A stretch of 53,191 nucleotides of DNA from Bacteroidota bacterium (GCA_009773515.1 WSXX01000035.1:1-53191), one strand, 5' to 3'; numbered from the stretch's first letter, positions 26,301 through 35,617 are shown. Notes: generated by a model from the sequence alone, not told the origin. Program-made: numbers and translations.

Positions 26301-27992
26301 ATGAAAGCAAAGCTTTACCTTGTTCTTATTGTGTTGATATTTTTGGCAGTCAGATTGTCTGCTCAATCGCATCATGCAGAATGGCTGGAGACCATTGAAA
26401 CCAACAATCACACCAATAGTCATATCAATAATATACTACATGACGGCTCTGACCTGATCATCAACGGATATTATTTTGGAAGCGGTGATTTCCTTGGCAT
26501 TGAACTTCCCTGGGCAGTTGGTGCCAATGCGGTAATTTCCAAATTCACCACCGAAGGCGAGCCCATCTGGACTACCTGCCTTACCGGTAATGATATTGAT
26601 GTGTTTTATGATATGGTGATTGACAATGACAATAATATCATTCTCACCGGGTGGACATCAAGTACAGATACCATCAGATTGAACGGGGAACCCGTAATCT
26701 ATAACAATGGACTATATTTAAATCATGGAATGGTGATGAAGATTTCATCCACCGATGGCAGCCTGATCTGGTTCAGGCACTTTGCAGGAGAGGAATATTA
26801 CACGCTCAATTCAACCAAACTGGCTGTTGATGAAAATAATGAGATTTACGTAACTGGCTACTATCAGACTCCTTTTCAATTGGACCAGGTCAGCTTTCCA
26901 TATGAAAAAATTTACGGTGACAATATTTTTATCCTGAAGCTGGATGCTGAGGGCACCGCAGTGTGGGGCCAATATCTTACAACAATCAGTGATGGAGGTT
27001 GGGCAATGATCAGATCGATAGTTTCAGGAAGTGCTGCAGTTTACTTTTCATTGGAATATTTTTCACCTTACATTGTTAATGGCGAGCCTTTGCCTTATTC
27101 AGGCGAATACTACTGGCTGGCCCTGATGAAAATGTCCAAAGAATCCGGAGAAATTACACACGTGAACGCTTTTGGAAGCGATGGCGGGCAGGTAATTCAG
27201 GACATTACAGCAGACAGCGAAGGTAATATTCTGGCGGTTGGGGTTTTTACATCTGAAACTCCGCTCACAATTGGCGATATCACCTTAGAGGGAAATGGTG
27301 GAAATGATGGATTTATTATGAAGACAGACAGCGAACTGAACAACCTCTGGGCTAAACCTATGGGTGGAGAGTACACTGACATGGCTTTTAATGTGAACAC
27401 TGACGAAAATGACCGCATTTATATAGGTGGTGGTTTCGACTGTTACACAGAATTTACCTATGATGGAGAGGTTGTCTTACCTGGCCGAAATCCTAACAGT
27501 CTGAGCAGTTTTCTTGTTGTAACAGATGAAAACGGTGAATTTGAGCATTCCTTCGGAATGTATGGAGAAGGCATTGAGAGTGTGATTTCATTCGCATCTG
27601 CAGCAGTCGTAAATGCCAATAACCAGGTGAACGTTTACTGTGCCGGAAACTTTTATGACAATGTAGAATTTGTTGAAAACAATGTTGCATATGCTGATCA
27701 CAATACCGGATATGTTTACAAATGGGTACTTCCTCTGGTGGTTTCGGCTGAAAATCAGGCAGCAAATGCCCAAATCAGCATTTATCCGAATCCGTTTACT
27801 GATTACCTGATGGTAAATTATCAAGGCGGACAGGCCAGAATAGACCTATATGATCAGAAAGGCAGCCTGGTTCTTTCTCAAACAATTACAGAGCAAGGGC
27901 GCTTTGCAGTTGATCATCTGAAAACCGGCACCTACCTGCTCAGATTAAGTACAGAAAAAACGGTGCAAACACTAAAGATAATTAAAAATTGA
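26301..27992 (+). CDS. T9SS-exported beta-propeller protein
   Basis: 563 residues with a signal peptide ending LSAQ (about residue 22). The body consists of repeating blades of the SBBP type, each pairing a variable strand with DNDNNIILTGWTSS- or DENNEIYVTGYY-like segments. A type A sorting domain follows from about residue 490 (ISIYPNPFTDYLMVNY, ending TLKIIKN). The protein should cross the outer membrane by T9SS with removal of the tail. No catalytic motif is visible, so a binding or structural role is likely. It has its own promoter and no cotranscribed partner upstream. Confidence 0.88.
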   Translation: MKAKLYLVLIVLIFLAVRLSAQSHHAEWLETIETNNHTNSHINNILHDGSDLIINGYYFGSGDFLGIELPWAVGANAVISKFTTEGEPIWTTCLTGNDIDVFYDMVIDNDNNIILTGWTSSTDTIRLNGEPVIYNNGLYLNHGMVMKISSTDGSLIWFRHFAGEEYYTLNSTKLAVDENNEIYVTGYYQTPFQLDQVSFPYEKIYGDNIFILKLDAEGTAVWGQYLTTISDGGWAMIRSIVSGSAAVYFSLEYFSPYIVNGEPLPYSGEYYWLALMKMSKESGEITHVNAFGSDGGQVIQDITADSEGNILAVGVFTSETPLTIGDITLEGNGGNDGFIMKTDSELNNLWAKPMGGEYTDMAFNVNTDENDRIYIGGGFDCYTEFTYDGEVVLPGRNPNSLSSFLVVTDENGEFEHSFGMYGEGIESVISFASAAVVNANNQVNVYCAGNFYDNVEFVENNVAYADHNTGYVYKWVLPLVVSAENQAANAQISIYPNPFTDYLMVNYQGGQARIDLYDQKGSLVLSQTITEQGRFAVDHLKTGTYLLRLSTEKTVQTLKIIKN

Positions 27993-28069
27993 GTCTTATC
28001 TTTATCGGAAGGAACAAGGCATCCTGAGCATAGCCTGATAAGATGGGCAAGGCCTGATAAACTGGATAA

Positions 28070-29860
28070 ATGGCAAGCAATAAACAACACTCCCCAGGCA
28101 GCAGCAGAAGATTTTATATCCTTCTGCTGTTGGCTGGTTTTTTCTTATTTGCATTCCCTCAAAACGACTCGGGCGTCAATCTGAAGAACAAAGTCGAAAC
28201 CCTGCTCAATGATAATGATATTATTTCGGCCAACCGCCTGCTCAATCGCAACACTTCTCTTGATCCGGAGTATGTTATTGAAGTTCTGAACCTGAATCTT
28301 GCCAAAGCAAAATCCGAAGAAGATTCTGAAGCACTGGCATACACGTATCTTTCAATCGGAAATTTCTGGCTGATGCGCACCAATAATATCAAAGCCTATG
28401 AAAACTTTTATCAGGCAGAAAAACTAAGCCGGCAGAATCATTTCGACTGGATATTGGCCCTTGCCATGATGAACCGTTCTCACCTCGAACCTGATATAGA
28501 AAGCAGGATTAACCTGCTCAGAGAAGCCATTGAAATGTTTGGAAAACTTAACGATCCGGTTAATCTTGCAAAGGCTCACCTGAACCTCGGGCAGGTATTC
28601 AGCAACTACCTGAGGGCGGATAGCCTTAAAAAAAGCAACCGTGGGAATGATGTATCTTTAAATCCTCCTGCTTTTAATCCGTCATACCGTGATTCCGCCT
28701 TTTCTCATTACCATATTGCCGGCAGGCTTAACGACAGCATCAGCCATCCTGAGATTGAGGCATCTGTTAATGTACATTTTGCTGAATGGTATAAATTTGA
28801 GGGTGATTTTATCAAAGCACAGGAGTTTTTCGAAACGGCTTCACACTTTTTTGGACTGGCAAATCAAGCCAAAGGACAGATATATTGCCTTATCGAGATG
28901 GCAGATATAAATGTAATCAAAGGTGAATATCCGGAAGCTGCCATGAAGCTGGAAAAATGCATGGAATGGGCCGGCCGGATGGGTTTCAACGATTATCTTT
29001 CCACTGTTTACAATAAGTTTACTATTTTGTATGAGAAAACAGGACAACTGGAAAAAGCATTAAATTATCAACGGCTCTATACCCAAAGCCTGACCCAGCT
29101 TAATGAAGTAATCAGTCAGGACAGAATTCATTCCCTTAACCTTGAATATGCACTGTCCGAGCAAAACAATCTGATCAGCAGCCTGAATCATAAAAAGCAG
29201 ACCAACCGCCTTTTAATGATCCTCATTTCTTCAGCTGCACTGCTTGCAATCATAACATCCTATCTGCTGGTCCAGAACAAAAGGCGAAAGTTGCAACTGA
29301 TCGCTCTACAGGTTGAAGAAACCCGTCGGCTGAATGAAATGAAGCAAAATCTGATGGAAGCTGATCTGGCCCGCCAGCAGTTGGAAAAGGATTTGCTGGA
29401 AGAAAAGGTAAAGGTAAGGACAGAACGGATTATTATGATTGCAAACCAGATCAACAAACTGGATACTTTTCTGCAATCCATGAGCCATGATGTAAAATCA
29501 CTGGTCAATAATCCGGAAAGCAACGAGCTGGCGAAAAAAATCAATGATCTGAAGCTTTCATTATCGCAAAGCATGTATGAACAAACGAACCTGCGTGAGC
29601 TTCAGGCACTTTCCACTGAAACCAACCAGGATTTCTTCTTTCACATCGGGCAAAAATATGAAGGAATCACCCGCGATGACATAAAACTTCTTTCATTTCT
29701 GGTGATGAATATGGCTTCAAAGGAGATTTCAGGCCATTTCAATATATCTCAGGAAAGTGTAAATAAAAAGAGGTACAGGCTGCGTCAGAAACTTGGCATT
29801 CATCAGGGAAAATCATTTGCAGAATTTTACCGAGAAACACTTGAAAAACTGCATGGATGA
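28070..29860 (+). CDS. TPR sensor with transmembrane helix, coiled coil and LuxR-like HTH
   Basis: 596 residues. An N-terminal hydrophobic segment (residues 15-30) acts as signal or anchor. Tetratricopeptide-like helices occupy about 45-370. A transmembrane helix lies at about 381-401 (LMILISSAALLAIITSYLL). A charged coiled coil spans about 405-470, and a C-terminal helix-turn-helix covers about 530-580 (ITRDDIKLLSFLVMNMASKE, then ESVNKKRYRLRQKLGI). This is a common Bacteroidota one-component transmembrane regulator architecture. It probably senses through the periplasmic TPRs and binds DNA in the cytoplasm. The gene starts 77 nt after the T9SS propeller gene and might be coexpressed with it. 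Confidence 0.85.
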   Translation: MASNKQHSPGSSRRFYILLLLAGFFLFAFPQNDSGVNLKNKVETLLNDNDIISANRLLNRNTSLDPEYVIEVLNLNLAKAKSEEDSEALAYTYLSIGNFWLMRTNNIKAYENFYQAEKLSRQNHFDWILALAMMNRSHLEPDIESRINLLREAIEMFGKLNDPVNLAKAHLNLGQVFSNYLRADSLKKSNRGNDVSLNPPAFNPSYRDSAFSHYHIAGRLNDSISHPEIEASVNVHFAEWYKFEGDFIKAQEFFETASHFFGLANQAKGQIYCLIEMADINVIKGEYPEAAMKLEKCMEWAGRMGFNDYLSTVYNKFTILYEKTGQLEKALNYQRLYTQSLTQLNEVISQDRIHSLNLEYALSEQNNLISSLNHKKQTNRLLMILISSAALLAIITSYLLVQNKRRKLQLIALQVEETRRLNEMKQNLMEADLARQQLEKDLLEEKVKVRTERIIMIANQINKLDTFLQSMSHDVKSLVNNPESNELAKKINDLKLSLSQSMYEQTNLRELQALSTETNQDFFFHIGQKYEGITRDDIKLLSFLVMNMASKEISGHFNISQESVNKKRYRLRQKLGIHQGKSFAEFYRETLEKLHG

Positions 29861-29963
29861 ATTATGCAGAAGTAACTTATCAGGTTCAGAGTCCAAATCA
29901 TTAACCCTGTATTTGTTACAAATGATAACGATATTTGCAGTACAAATAAAATCCGCATAAACA

Positions 29964-29988
29964 AAAAACCCTGATAATCAGGGTTTTT
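29964..29988. terminator. Bidirectional terminator
   Basis: AAAAACCCTGA pairs with TCAGGGTTTTT around a 3-nt loop. A runs before and T runs after the stem suit both directions, separating the TPR regulator (plus) from tRNA-Arg (minus). Confidence 0.8.
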
Positions 29989-30023
29989 AAGTGTCAATAA
30001 GGAAAAGTAAAATTTAATATTTG

Positions 30024-30095
30024 TAGCCCCGACAGGAATCGAACCTGTATTTAAAGTTTAGGAAACTTCCGTTCTATCCGTTGAACTACGGAGCC
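30024..30095 (-). tRNA. tRNA-Arg (anticodon CCT)
   Basis: On the minus strand the 72-nt sequence folds as a cloverleaf: acceptor GGCTCCG with CGGGGCT, D arm GTTCAACGGATAGAAC, anticodon stem GAAGT/ACTTT with loop TTCCTAA (anticodon CCT), and T arm ACAGGTTCGATTCCTGT. Base pair 1-72 is G-T. No CCA is encoded. Three partial copies lie upstream of it in transcription order. Confidence 0.92.
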
Positions 30096-30112
30096 AATTA
30101 TTTTTTATTCAT

Positions 30113-30176
30113 CTCTGTATTTCAAAGTTTAGGATCTCGTCACCCGTGACGAGACTATCCGTTGAACTACGGAGCC
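30113..30176 (-). pseudogene. tRNA-Arg remnant 1 with inserted hairpin
   Basis: It retains the 5' acceptor, the D arm and the 3' side of the anticodon arm of tRNA-Arg. The 11 nt of the 5' anticodon stem region are replaced by 21 nt that form a perfect 9-bp hairpin: TCTCGTCAC (30135-30143), CC, GTGACGAGA (30146-30154). The T arm and 3' acceptor are missing. Confidence 0.8.
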
Positions 30177-30199
30177 ATCTTTTTATTTATTTATTCAAT

Positions 30200-30263
30200 C
30201 TCTGTATTTCAAAGTTTAAGATCTCGTCACTGGTGACGAGACAATCCGTTGAACTACGGAGCC
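30200..30263 (-). pseudogene. tRNA-Arg remnant 2 with inserted hairpin
   Basis: The same structure as remnant 1, with the same 9-bp arms (30222-30230 and 30233-30241) but a TG loop instead of CC. It lies 87 nt from remnant 1, end to end. Confidence 0.8.
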
Positions 30264-30284
30264 AATATTTAATTAATTATTCAA

Positions 30285-30325
30285 CCTGTGTATTCAAAGT
30301 CAGGCAGACGCTGAACTGCAGATCC
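30285..30325 (-). pseudogene. tRNA-Arg remnant 3, strongly decayed
   Basis: CCTGTGTATTCAAAGTCAGG and CGCTGAACTGCAGATCC resemble the corresponding parts of remnants 1 and 2, without a hairpin. It is the most diverged and most upstream copy of the tandem set. Confidence 0.5.
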
Positions 30326-30399
30326 ATTTTTCTAATGGGCTGCAAAATTAATAAATATCCTGAAGCTGTGCAAATGAGATTTTGAGCGACAATGCTTAT

Positions 30400-31038
30400 T
30401 CACAATTTATCAAACGCACCACACCTGAAATCATTATCATCTTTCTGGTCGTGCCGGTTTATATTGCAAAGAAGATTTTCCTCCCAATCATCGGTAAAAT
30501 ATTTTTTACAGGTAATGCATAACCCTGGAGTTGGTATTGTTTCAATGTCAACCTTGGTTCCATCATCATTATAAAATCCATTTACTTCTACCTGGGGAGG
30601 AGCGGTTTCAGGATCAAAATCAAGAAATCTTTTCAGGGAGTTTAACAAGTGCTCATGCTTATACTTATACCATTCAATATTATAGTCTGCTTGTTCGATG
30701 TAAGACTTTAGTTTCATTATTTGCTCTTTTTCCAATAGATAATCATCCAGCCCTTCAGTCTGAAAAAGGTCAGAGATAACGTCTTTTGCAAAATCTCTAA
30801 TAACATATTGATATTCAAAGTAATGTATAGGATCCAATCTAATGGATACCTTCCACTCCGACTCAATTTTATTGAACAGGCTGATATAGGGTTCAATGGT
30901 GGGTTTATATTCCTGATCCATAACCGAATATGGGATTTCTACAACTTCAAAAGTATCAGCATTAAGGTAACAGGCATTACCGGCTTCTCTGCTCCGAACA
31001 ATCATATCGAGAACTTCCGGAGGATAATTTCTTTTCAT
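30400..31038 (-). CDS. Hypothetical cytoplasmic protein with C-terminal zinc-ribbon-like cysteines
   Basis: 212 residues with no signal peptide. The beginning (GNACYLNADTFEVVEIPYSV) and a later HYFEYQYVIRDFAKDV stretch recall UPF0158-type proteins, which start with a similar converted-to-strand motif; I hold this loosely. The C-terminus has CITCKKYF, then CNINRHDQKDDNDFRC about 20 residues on. Four cysteines and a histidine there could form a metal site. The gene is alone between the tRNA-Arg tandem and the M64 peptidase. Function unknown. Confidence 0.65.
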   Translation of the reverse strand: MKRNYPPEVLDMIVRSREAGNACYLNADTFEVVEIPYSVMDQEYKPTIEPYISLFNKIESEWKVSIRLDPIHYFEYQYVIRDFAKDVISDLFQTEGLDDYLLEKEQIMKLKSYIEQADYNIEWYKYKHEHLLNSLKRFLDFDPETAPPQVEVNGFYNDDGTKVDIETIPTPGLCITCKKYFTDDWEENLLCNINRHDQKDDNDFRCGAFDKL

Positions 31039-31282
31039 AGCTGATATTTCTATGCAGGTAATGCTTGAATATATAAAGAGGTTTTGAGAACCAAAAATAA
31101 TGATTTTTCATCTGGCTTTCTGTTTTTTATAATTGAATGCCATGTCTGTTTCAAAAATAAAGCCAATCAGCAGCTGTTTGAAAACACCTCTTCCCGGTAA
31201 AAGACATTAAAGTGATCCAAAGCATACCATAATAGTTCAACAATCCCTACTTTTGTAAGCTGTCAATTATATCAATGTGATC

Positions 31283-32551
31283 ATGAAAAATTTCCTGTTA
31301 CTGCTCATTTCACTTATCTCTCTAACTGCTTCGGCTCAGTTCGAGAAGTACTTCTACAACAAAACCCTGCGCATCGATTACATGCATGCCGGCACTGCCG
31401 ATACTGATGTTTATGCGCTTGACGAGCTGATTGATGAGCCTTTCTGGGGTGGATCAAAAACCAATCTGATTTGCCCGTTCAATTACGGAAATTACAAATT
31501 CACGCTTACCGATGAGGCAAGCGGTGAACTGATTTATTCTAAAGGTTATTCCAGCCTGTTCGCTGAATGGCAAACCACTGCTGAAGCCCGGGAAATTACA
31601 CGTTCGTATCCTGAAAATGTAGTGATGCCGTATCCTAAAAAGCCAGTGACCGTTGATTTCTACAAACGCAAACGCGATGGAGAATGGGAAAAACAGTTCA
31701 CCCTGAAAGTTGATCCGAAAAGTTACTTTATTAAAAAAGAACGTCGCCACGAATTCCCTTACTTCATGGTAAATGATGCCGGCAAACCCGAAGAATGTCT
31801 TGATATTGTTTTTGTTCCGGAAGGTTACACCCTTGCAGAAATGGACAAATTTAAAGCCGACAGCAAGCGACTGGCTGAGTTCCTGCTCAACTGCAAACCC
31901 TTTGATGAGTACAAAGGCAAAATCAATATATATGGAGTTGAAGCTCCATCGGTTGAGAGTGGTGCCGATATTCCCGGCAAGGACATCTGGAAGAAAACCA
32001 TCCTCAACAGCAACTTTTACACCTTTGATATTGAACGTTACCTCACCACTGCCGACATGAAAAGCGTGCGCGATGTAGCCGCCAATGTTCCCTACGATCA
32101 GATTTGTGTGATTGCAAATTCACAGATTTATGGCGGTGGCGGTATTTACAACCACTATGCACTTTTTACGAGCGACAATCCTTTTGCAAATTATGTGTTT
32201 GTGCATGAGTTCGGTCACAGTTTTGCCGGACTGGGCGATGAATATTACAATTCGGAAGTTGCCTACGAAGATTTCTACAACCTCAGCATCGAGCCCTGGG
32301 AGCCAAACATAACCACACTGGTCAACTTTGAAACCAAATGGAAAGATATGGTTCCGGAAGGAACTCCCATTCCTACTCCTGAAAAAGATAAGGAAAAGTA
32401 TCCTGTTGGAGCTTATGAAGGCGGTGGATATATGACCAAAGGGATTTTCCGCCCGGCTCATGATTGTACCATGAAATCACTTTCTTACAACAATTTTTGT
32501 CCGGTTTGCCAGAAAGCCATCCGCGAAAAAATTGAATTTTATACCAAGTAA
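31283..32551 (+). CDS. Secreted M64 (IgA protease-like) metallopeptidase
   Basis: I start at the ATG at 31283, where a signal peptide begins (MKNFLLLLISLISLTASAQ), rather than at the upstream GTG; this gives 422 residues. An N-terminal M64 domain comes first. The catalytic domain contains ECLDIVFVPEGYT at about 170 and the zincin motif HEFGHSFAGLGDEYY with His308 and His312 as zinc ligands and Glu309 as the base. It has no T9SS tail, so it is probably periplasmic or exported otherwise. A TACTTTTG -7 box at 31248-31255 leaves a leader of about 24 nt. Confidence 0.92.
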   Translation: MKNFLLLLISLISLTASAQFEKYFYNKTLRIDYMHAGTADTDVYALDELIDEPFWGGSKTNLICPFNYGNYKFTLTDEASGELIYSKGYSSLFAEWQTTAEAREITRSYPENVVMPYPKKPVTVDFYKRKRDGEWEKQFTLKVDPKSYFIKKERRHEFPYFMVNDAGKPEECLDIVFVPEGYTLAEMDKFKADSKRLAEFLLNCKPFDEYKGKINIYGVEAPSVESGADIPGKDIWKKTILNSNFYTFDIERYLTTADMKSVRDVAANVPYDQICVIANSQIYGGGGIYNHYALFTSDNPFANYVFVHEFGHSFAGLGDEYYNSEVAYEDFYNLSIEPWEPNITTLVNFETKWKDMVPEGTPIPTPEKDKEKYPVGAYEGGGYMTKGIFRPAHDCTMKSLSYNNFCPVCQKAIREKIEFYTK

Positions 32552-32585
32552 TAACGAATATCTGCATACCTGAATCCCCTTAAGT

Positions 32586-33305
32586 TTGAAACTAAAAACC
32601 CACTTCACCGACCTTGGCCTGATTGAGTACGGAACTGCATGGAACCTTCAGGAACGCTTGTTTAACAGCATCATAGCTCAAAAAAAAGCAGGGCTTGCCG
32701 AAACTGACAACTACCTGCTTTTCTGCGAACACCCGCATGTATATACGCTGGGGAAAAGCGGATCGGAAAACAATCTGCTGCTTGATATGATTCAGCTTCA
32801 GGCAAAAGATGCAAGCTTTTTCCGCACAAACAGAGGTGGCGACATTACCTATCATGGTCCGGGACAGATTGTGGGATATCCCATACTGAACCTTGAAGCC
32901 ATTGTAAAGGGAGCCCGCGAATACATTGAAAAAATGGAGGAAGCCATTATCCTCACACTGGCTCATTACGGCCTGGCATCTGAACGCCTCGACGGTGCAA
33001 CCGGCGTATGGCTCGATACCGATAATCCTGAAAAAACCCGTAAGATCTGCGCCATAGGCGTGCGAACCAGTCACTGGGTAAGCATGCATGGATTTGCCTT
33101 TAATGTGAACACCAACCTTCAATACTTTAACTACATCAATCCATGTGGTTTTACTGATAAATCAGTAACTTCGCTCTCGAAAGAACTGAGCCGTGAGATA
33201 GAAACCGAAGAAGTAAAATCTGTGCTGGCCGATAAACTGGCGGATGTGTACGGACTTGATTTGCTGAATATGCCGGTTAGTGAACTGAATCAGACACAAT
33301 TTTAA
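32586..33305 (+). CDS. lipB: Octanoyl-ACP:protein N-octanoyltransferase
   Basis: 239 residues from a TTG start; the first in-frame ATG would delete conserved sequence. LipB moves octanoyl groups from acyl carrier protein to lipoyl domains in the cytoplasm, the first step of lipoate synthesis. Signatures are EHPHVYTLGKSG, RGGDITYHGPGQ (83-94), the catalytic lysine in KICAIGVR (153) and the acyl-accepting cysteine in INPCGFTDK (187). It begins 34 nt after the M64 peptidase stop, so it may be read from the same transcript. The weak start codon implies modest expression. Confidence 0.96.
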   Translation: MKLKTHFTDLGLIEYGTAWNLQERLFNSIIAQKKAGLAETDNYLLFCEHPHVYTLGKSGSENNLLLDMIQLQAKDASFFRTNRGGDITYHGPGQIVGYPILNLEAIVKGAREYIEKMEEAIILTLAHYGLASERLDGATGVWLDTDNPEKTRKICAIGVRTSHWVSMHGFAFNVNTNLQYFNYINPCGFTDKSVTSLSKELSREIETEEVKSVLADKLADVYGLDLLNMPVSELNQTQF

Positions 33306-33477
33306 AAAATACGCTGTTACCCTGCAAAATCAAAGAAAGAGCTTACTGCGACTCGAGTACATTCTGCGGTCTCGGGAAAGAACCAAGACTCTATGTTTTC
33401 AATAAGTGTTCAAAATAATTTCGTGTAATTTTGTGCCTTAGTGCTTTGGTGGCAAAATTTATTAAAGTAGTATTTCA

Positions 33478-34089
33478 ATGAAAAAAATAAATTCCATTTG
33501 CGTCTTTTGCGGATCCTCTCCCGGTGCCGATCCCGATTTTACCACTTCTGCCAGGGAGCTTGGCAAACTGATGGGCCAACAGGGAATTACTTTGGTTTAT
33601 GGCGGAAGCAATATTGGTCTGATGCGAGCCATTGCTGATGCCTGCCTCGCCGAAGGTGGGCATGTGATTGGCGTTATGCCCCAGGGGTTGATTGACCGCG
33701 AAGTTGCTTACACCGATCTTAAAGAGTTTCATGTGGTGGAATCCATGAGTATCCGCAAAGAAAAAATGGCAATGCTCTCAGATGCTTTTATTGCCATGCC
33801 TGGCGGTATCGGCACACTTGATGAAATTTTTGAAGCCATGTCGTGGAATCAGCTCGAAATAATGGATAAGCCAGTTGCCTTGCTCAATACAAAAGGTTTT
33901 TACGATCAGCTTGTCGGTTTCCTGAATTACACGGTTGAACAAAAATTTGTCAGGCCCGAACACCGGAATAACCTTCTGGTTGATGAAAACCCTGAAAAAC
34001 TCCTCGAAGCCATTGAAAATTATGTTTCCCTGAAAGTTGACAGTAAATGGATTGATGATTTGAAGGCGGAGACGGCTAAGCGATTTTAG
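33478..34089 (+). CDS. LOG-family (TIGR00730) nucleotide phosphoribohydrolase
   Basis: 203 residues, Rossmann-like, cytoplasmic. It shows the family pattern VFCGSSPG at the start, YGGSNIGLM at about 41-49, RKEKM at 93-97 and PGGIGTLDE at 108-116, the last being the nucleotide-binding and catalytic signature. Plant and bacterial LOG proteins release the free base from cytokinin nucleoside monophosphates; many bacterial members act on AMP-like nucleotides. Which substrate applies here is not visible. The upstream TAATTTTG box (33426-33433) fits a -7 element. Confidence 0.93.
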   Translation: MKKINSICVFCGSSPGADPDFTTSARELGKLMGQQGITLVYGGSNIGLMRAIADACLAEGGHVIGVMPQGLIDREVAYTDLKEFHVVESMSIRKEKMAMLSDAFIAMPGGIGTLDEIFEAMSWNQLEIMDKPVALLNTKGFYDQLVGFLNYTVEQKFVRPEHRNNLLVDENPEKLLEAIENYVSLKVDSKWIDDLKAETAKRF

Positions 34090-34633
34090 GGGAGAAGGGA
34101 CGAGGGACGTTTCATTTCAGGGACGAGGGACGGATTCAGGACAAGGTGACAAGGAGACTGGGAGACAAGGGGATTGAAGCGGGACAGGGTTCGGTTTTGG
34201 GGCGAGGGTCGGTTTTGGGACGAGGGACGGAACGGAAGTCGAGCGGAGTCGAGACCGAATCAGGACTGGGAGATAAGGAGACAAGGAGACAAGGAGACTT
34301 GAGGACGAGGGGTGAAGATCAAAAATTGTAAATAATTGCTTAAATGCCAAAGAAGTGCGTCCTTCTCCTCAAGGAGAAGGTGCCCGAAGGGCGGATGAGG
34401 TGCTAAAAGGACTGGGAGACAAGGAGACTGGGAGACAAGGAGACTTGAGGACTAGGGGTGAAGATCAAAAATTGTAAATAATTGCTTAAATCGCAAAGCA
34501 GTGCGTCCTTCTCCTTGAGGAGAAGGTGCCCGAAGGGCGGATGAGGTGCTAAAAGGACAAGGAGAGGTAATAGGGACGTGGGACGAAAACTAGGGACGAG
34601 GGACGAACGTAGATCGAGTCAATACCGAAGGGA
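34090..34633. repeat. Low-complexity repeats with two REP-like double hairpins
   Basis: 544 nt without a gene. Purine-rich words (GGGACGAGGGACG, GACAAGGAGACTGGGAGAC) are reiterated. A unit of about 146 bp occurs twice in tandem, ending at about 34411 and 34556. Each contains CCTTCTCC-4 nt-GGAGAAGG (34361-34380 and 34507-34526), followed at once by GCCC-GAA-GGGC. This two-hairpin shape resembles bacterial REP elements. No REP-associated transposase is in the window. Confidence 0.7.
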
Positions 34634-35617
34634 TCACAAACCATTCACAAAACCCGATATTCCTGCAATATCCTGTTCCATCATACACTTAAAGTGACCT
34701 TTCGGACATTTTTCAAAACCTATTTTGCTGCAAGGCCGGCATGACAATCCTTTAACTTCAGCCATCAGCTGAGGAATATCTTTCGCCAGATATGGGTACA
34801 TCCCAAGCTCAGGAACTGTATTTCCCCATATTGAAACAATGGGCTTGCTGAATGCAGCCGCAATATGCATCAATCCTGTGTCGTTGGTTATAATGGCTTT
34901 TGCTTGTCTCACAATGGATGCCGATTGCATCAGATTGAATTTCCCGCAGGCATTATACGCTGTTACTCCTTCAGCCGATGAAATGGCTTCTCCCCTTTCC
35001 TTATCTTCATGACCACCGAGCAAAACCACAGGCATATCGAGCATACGGCAGATTTCTATCGCCTTTTCAACCGGAAGTATTTTGGTGTTGTGTTTGCCGC
35101 CTGTCACCAATCCGATATAACCACCTTTAAAAGGAGAAGGAAGATCTTCAACATCAAATTCCATTTCTGCCGGTATATAAAACTCCAGACCAGATCCATC
35201 ATTTTTTATACCCAATTGCTCAGCTGCATGCAGGTAACGGTCAACAATATGAACATCGGGCATAACCCTGATTTTAAATCTTACCAGCAACCACTTACGC
35301 AGGTTCAGTTTATCAAACCTGCTGAACGGGCGCCTCAATGCCAGAATTACCTGCCACGATCGCAGGTTGTTGTGCAGGTCTATGATGTGATCATACTGCT
35401 GTTCGCGAAGTTCAGGCAACACTTCTGAAACACTTTTCCTGATGGATATAACCCTGTCGATACGCGGATTGGCCCTGAGAATAGGTGCAAAAGTTTCTTT
35501 GGTAAGAAAATGAATCTCTACATCATCCATTTGCTGCTTCAGACAACGCACCACCGGAGAAGTAAGCACAATGTCACCAATGGAACTGAAACGGATAATC
35601 AGGATTTTGCGGGGCAT
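34634..35617 (-). CDS. Glycosyltransferase family 9 (heptosyltransferase-like)
   Basis: I start at 35617, where the conserved N-terminus begins (MPRKILIIRFSSIGD), giving 327 residues; the longer frame would run across the start of divergent tatD. GT9 enzymes transfer heptose or related sugars from nucleotide donors to lipopolysaccharide core at the inner membrane's cytoplasmic face. Seen motifs are SIGDIVLTSPVV, DLHNNLRSW, GLVTGGKHNTKILP and the donor-site segment TNDTGLMHIAAAFSKPIVSIWG. No other lipopolysaccharide gene is adjacent. Confidence 0.9.
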   Translation of the reverse strand: MPRKILIIRFSSIGDIVLTSPVVRCLKQQMDDVEIHFLTKETFAPILRANPRIDRVISIRKSVSEVLPELREQQYDHIIDLHNNLRSWQVILALRRPFSRFDKLNLRKWLLVRFKIRVMPDVHIVDRYLHAAEQLGIKNDGSGLEFYIPAEMEFDVEDLPSPFKGGYIGLVTGGKHNTKILPVEKAIEICRMLDMPVVLLGGHEDKERGEAISSAEGVTAYNACGKFNLMQSASIVRQAKAIITNDTGLMHIAAAFSKPIVSIWGNTVPELGMYPYLAKDIPQLMAEVKGLSCRPCSKIGFEKCPKGHFKCMMEQDIAGISGFVNGL

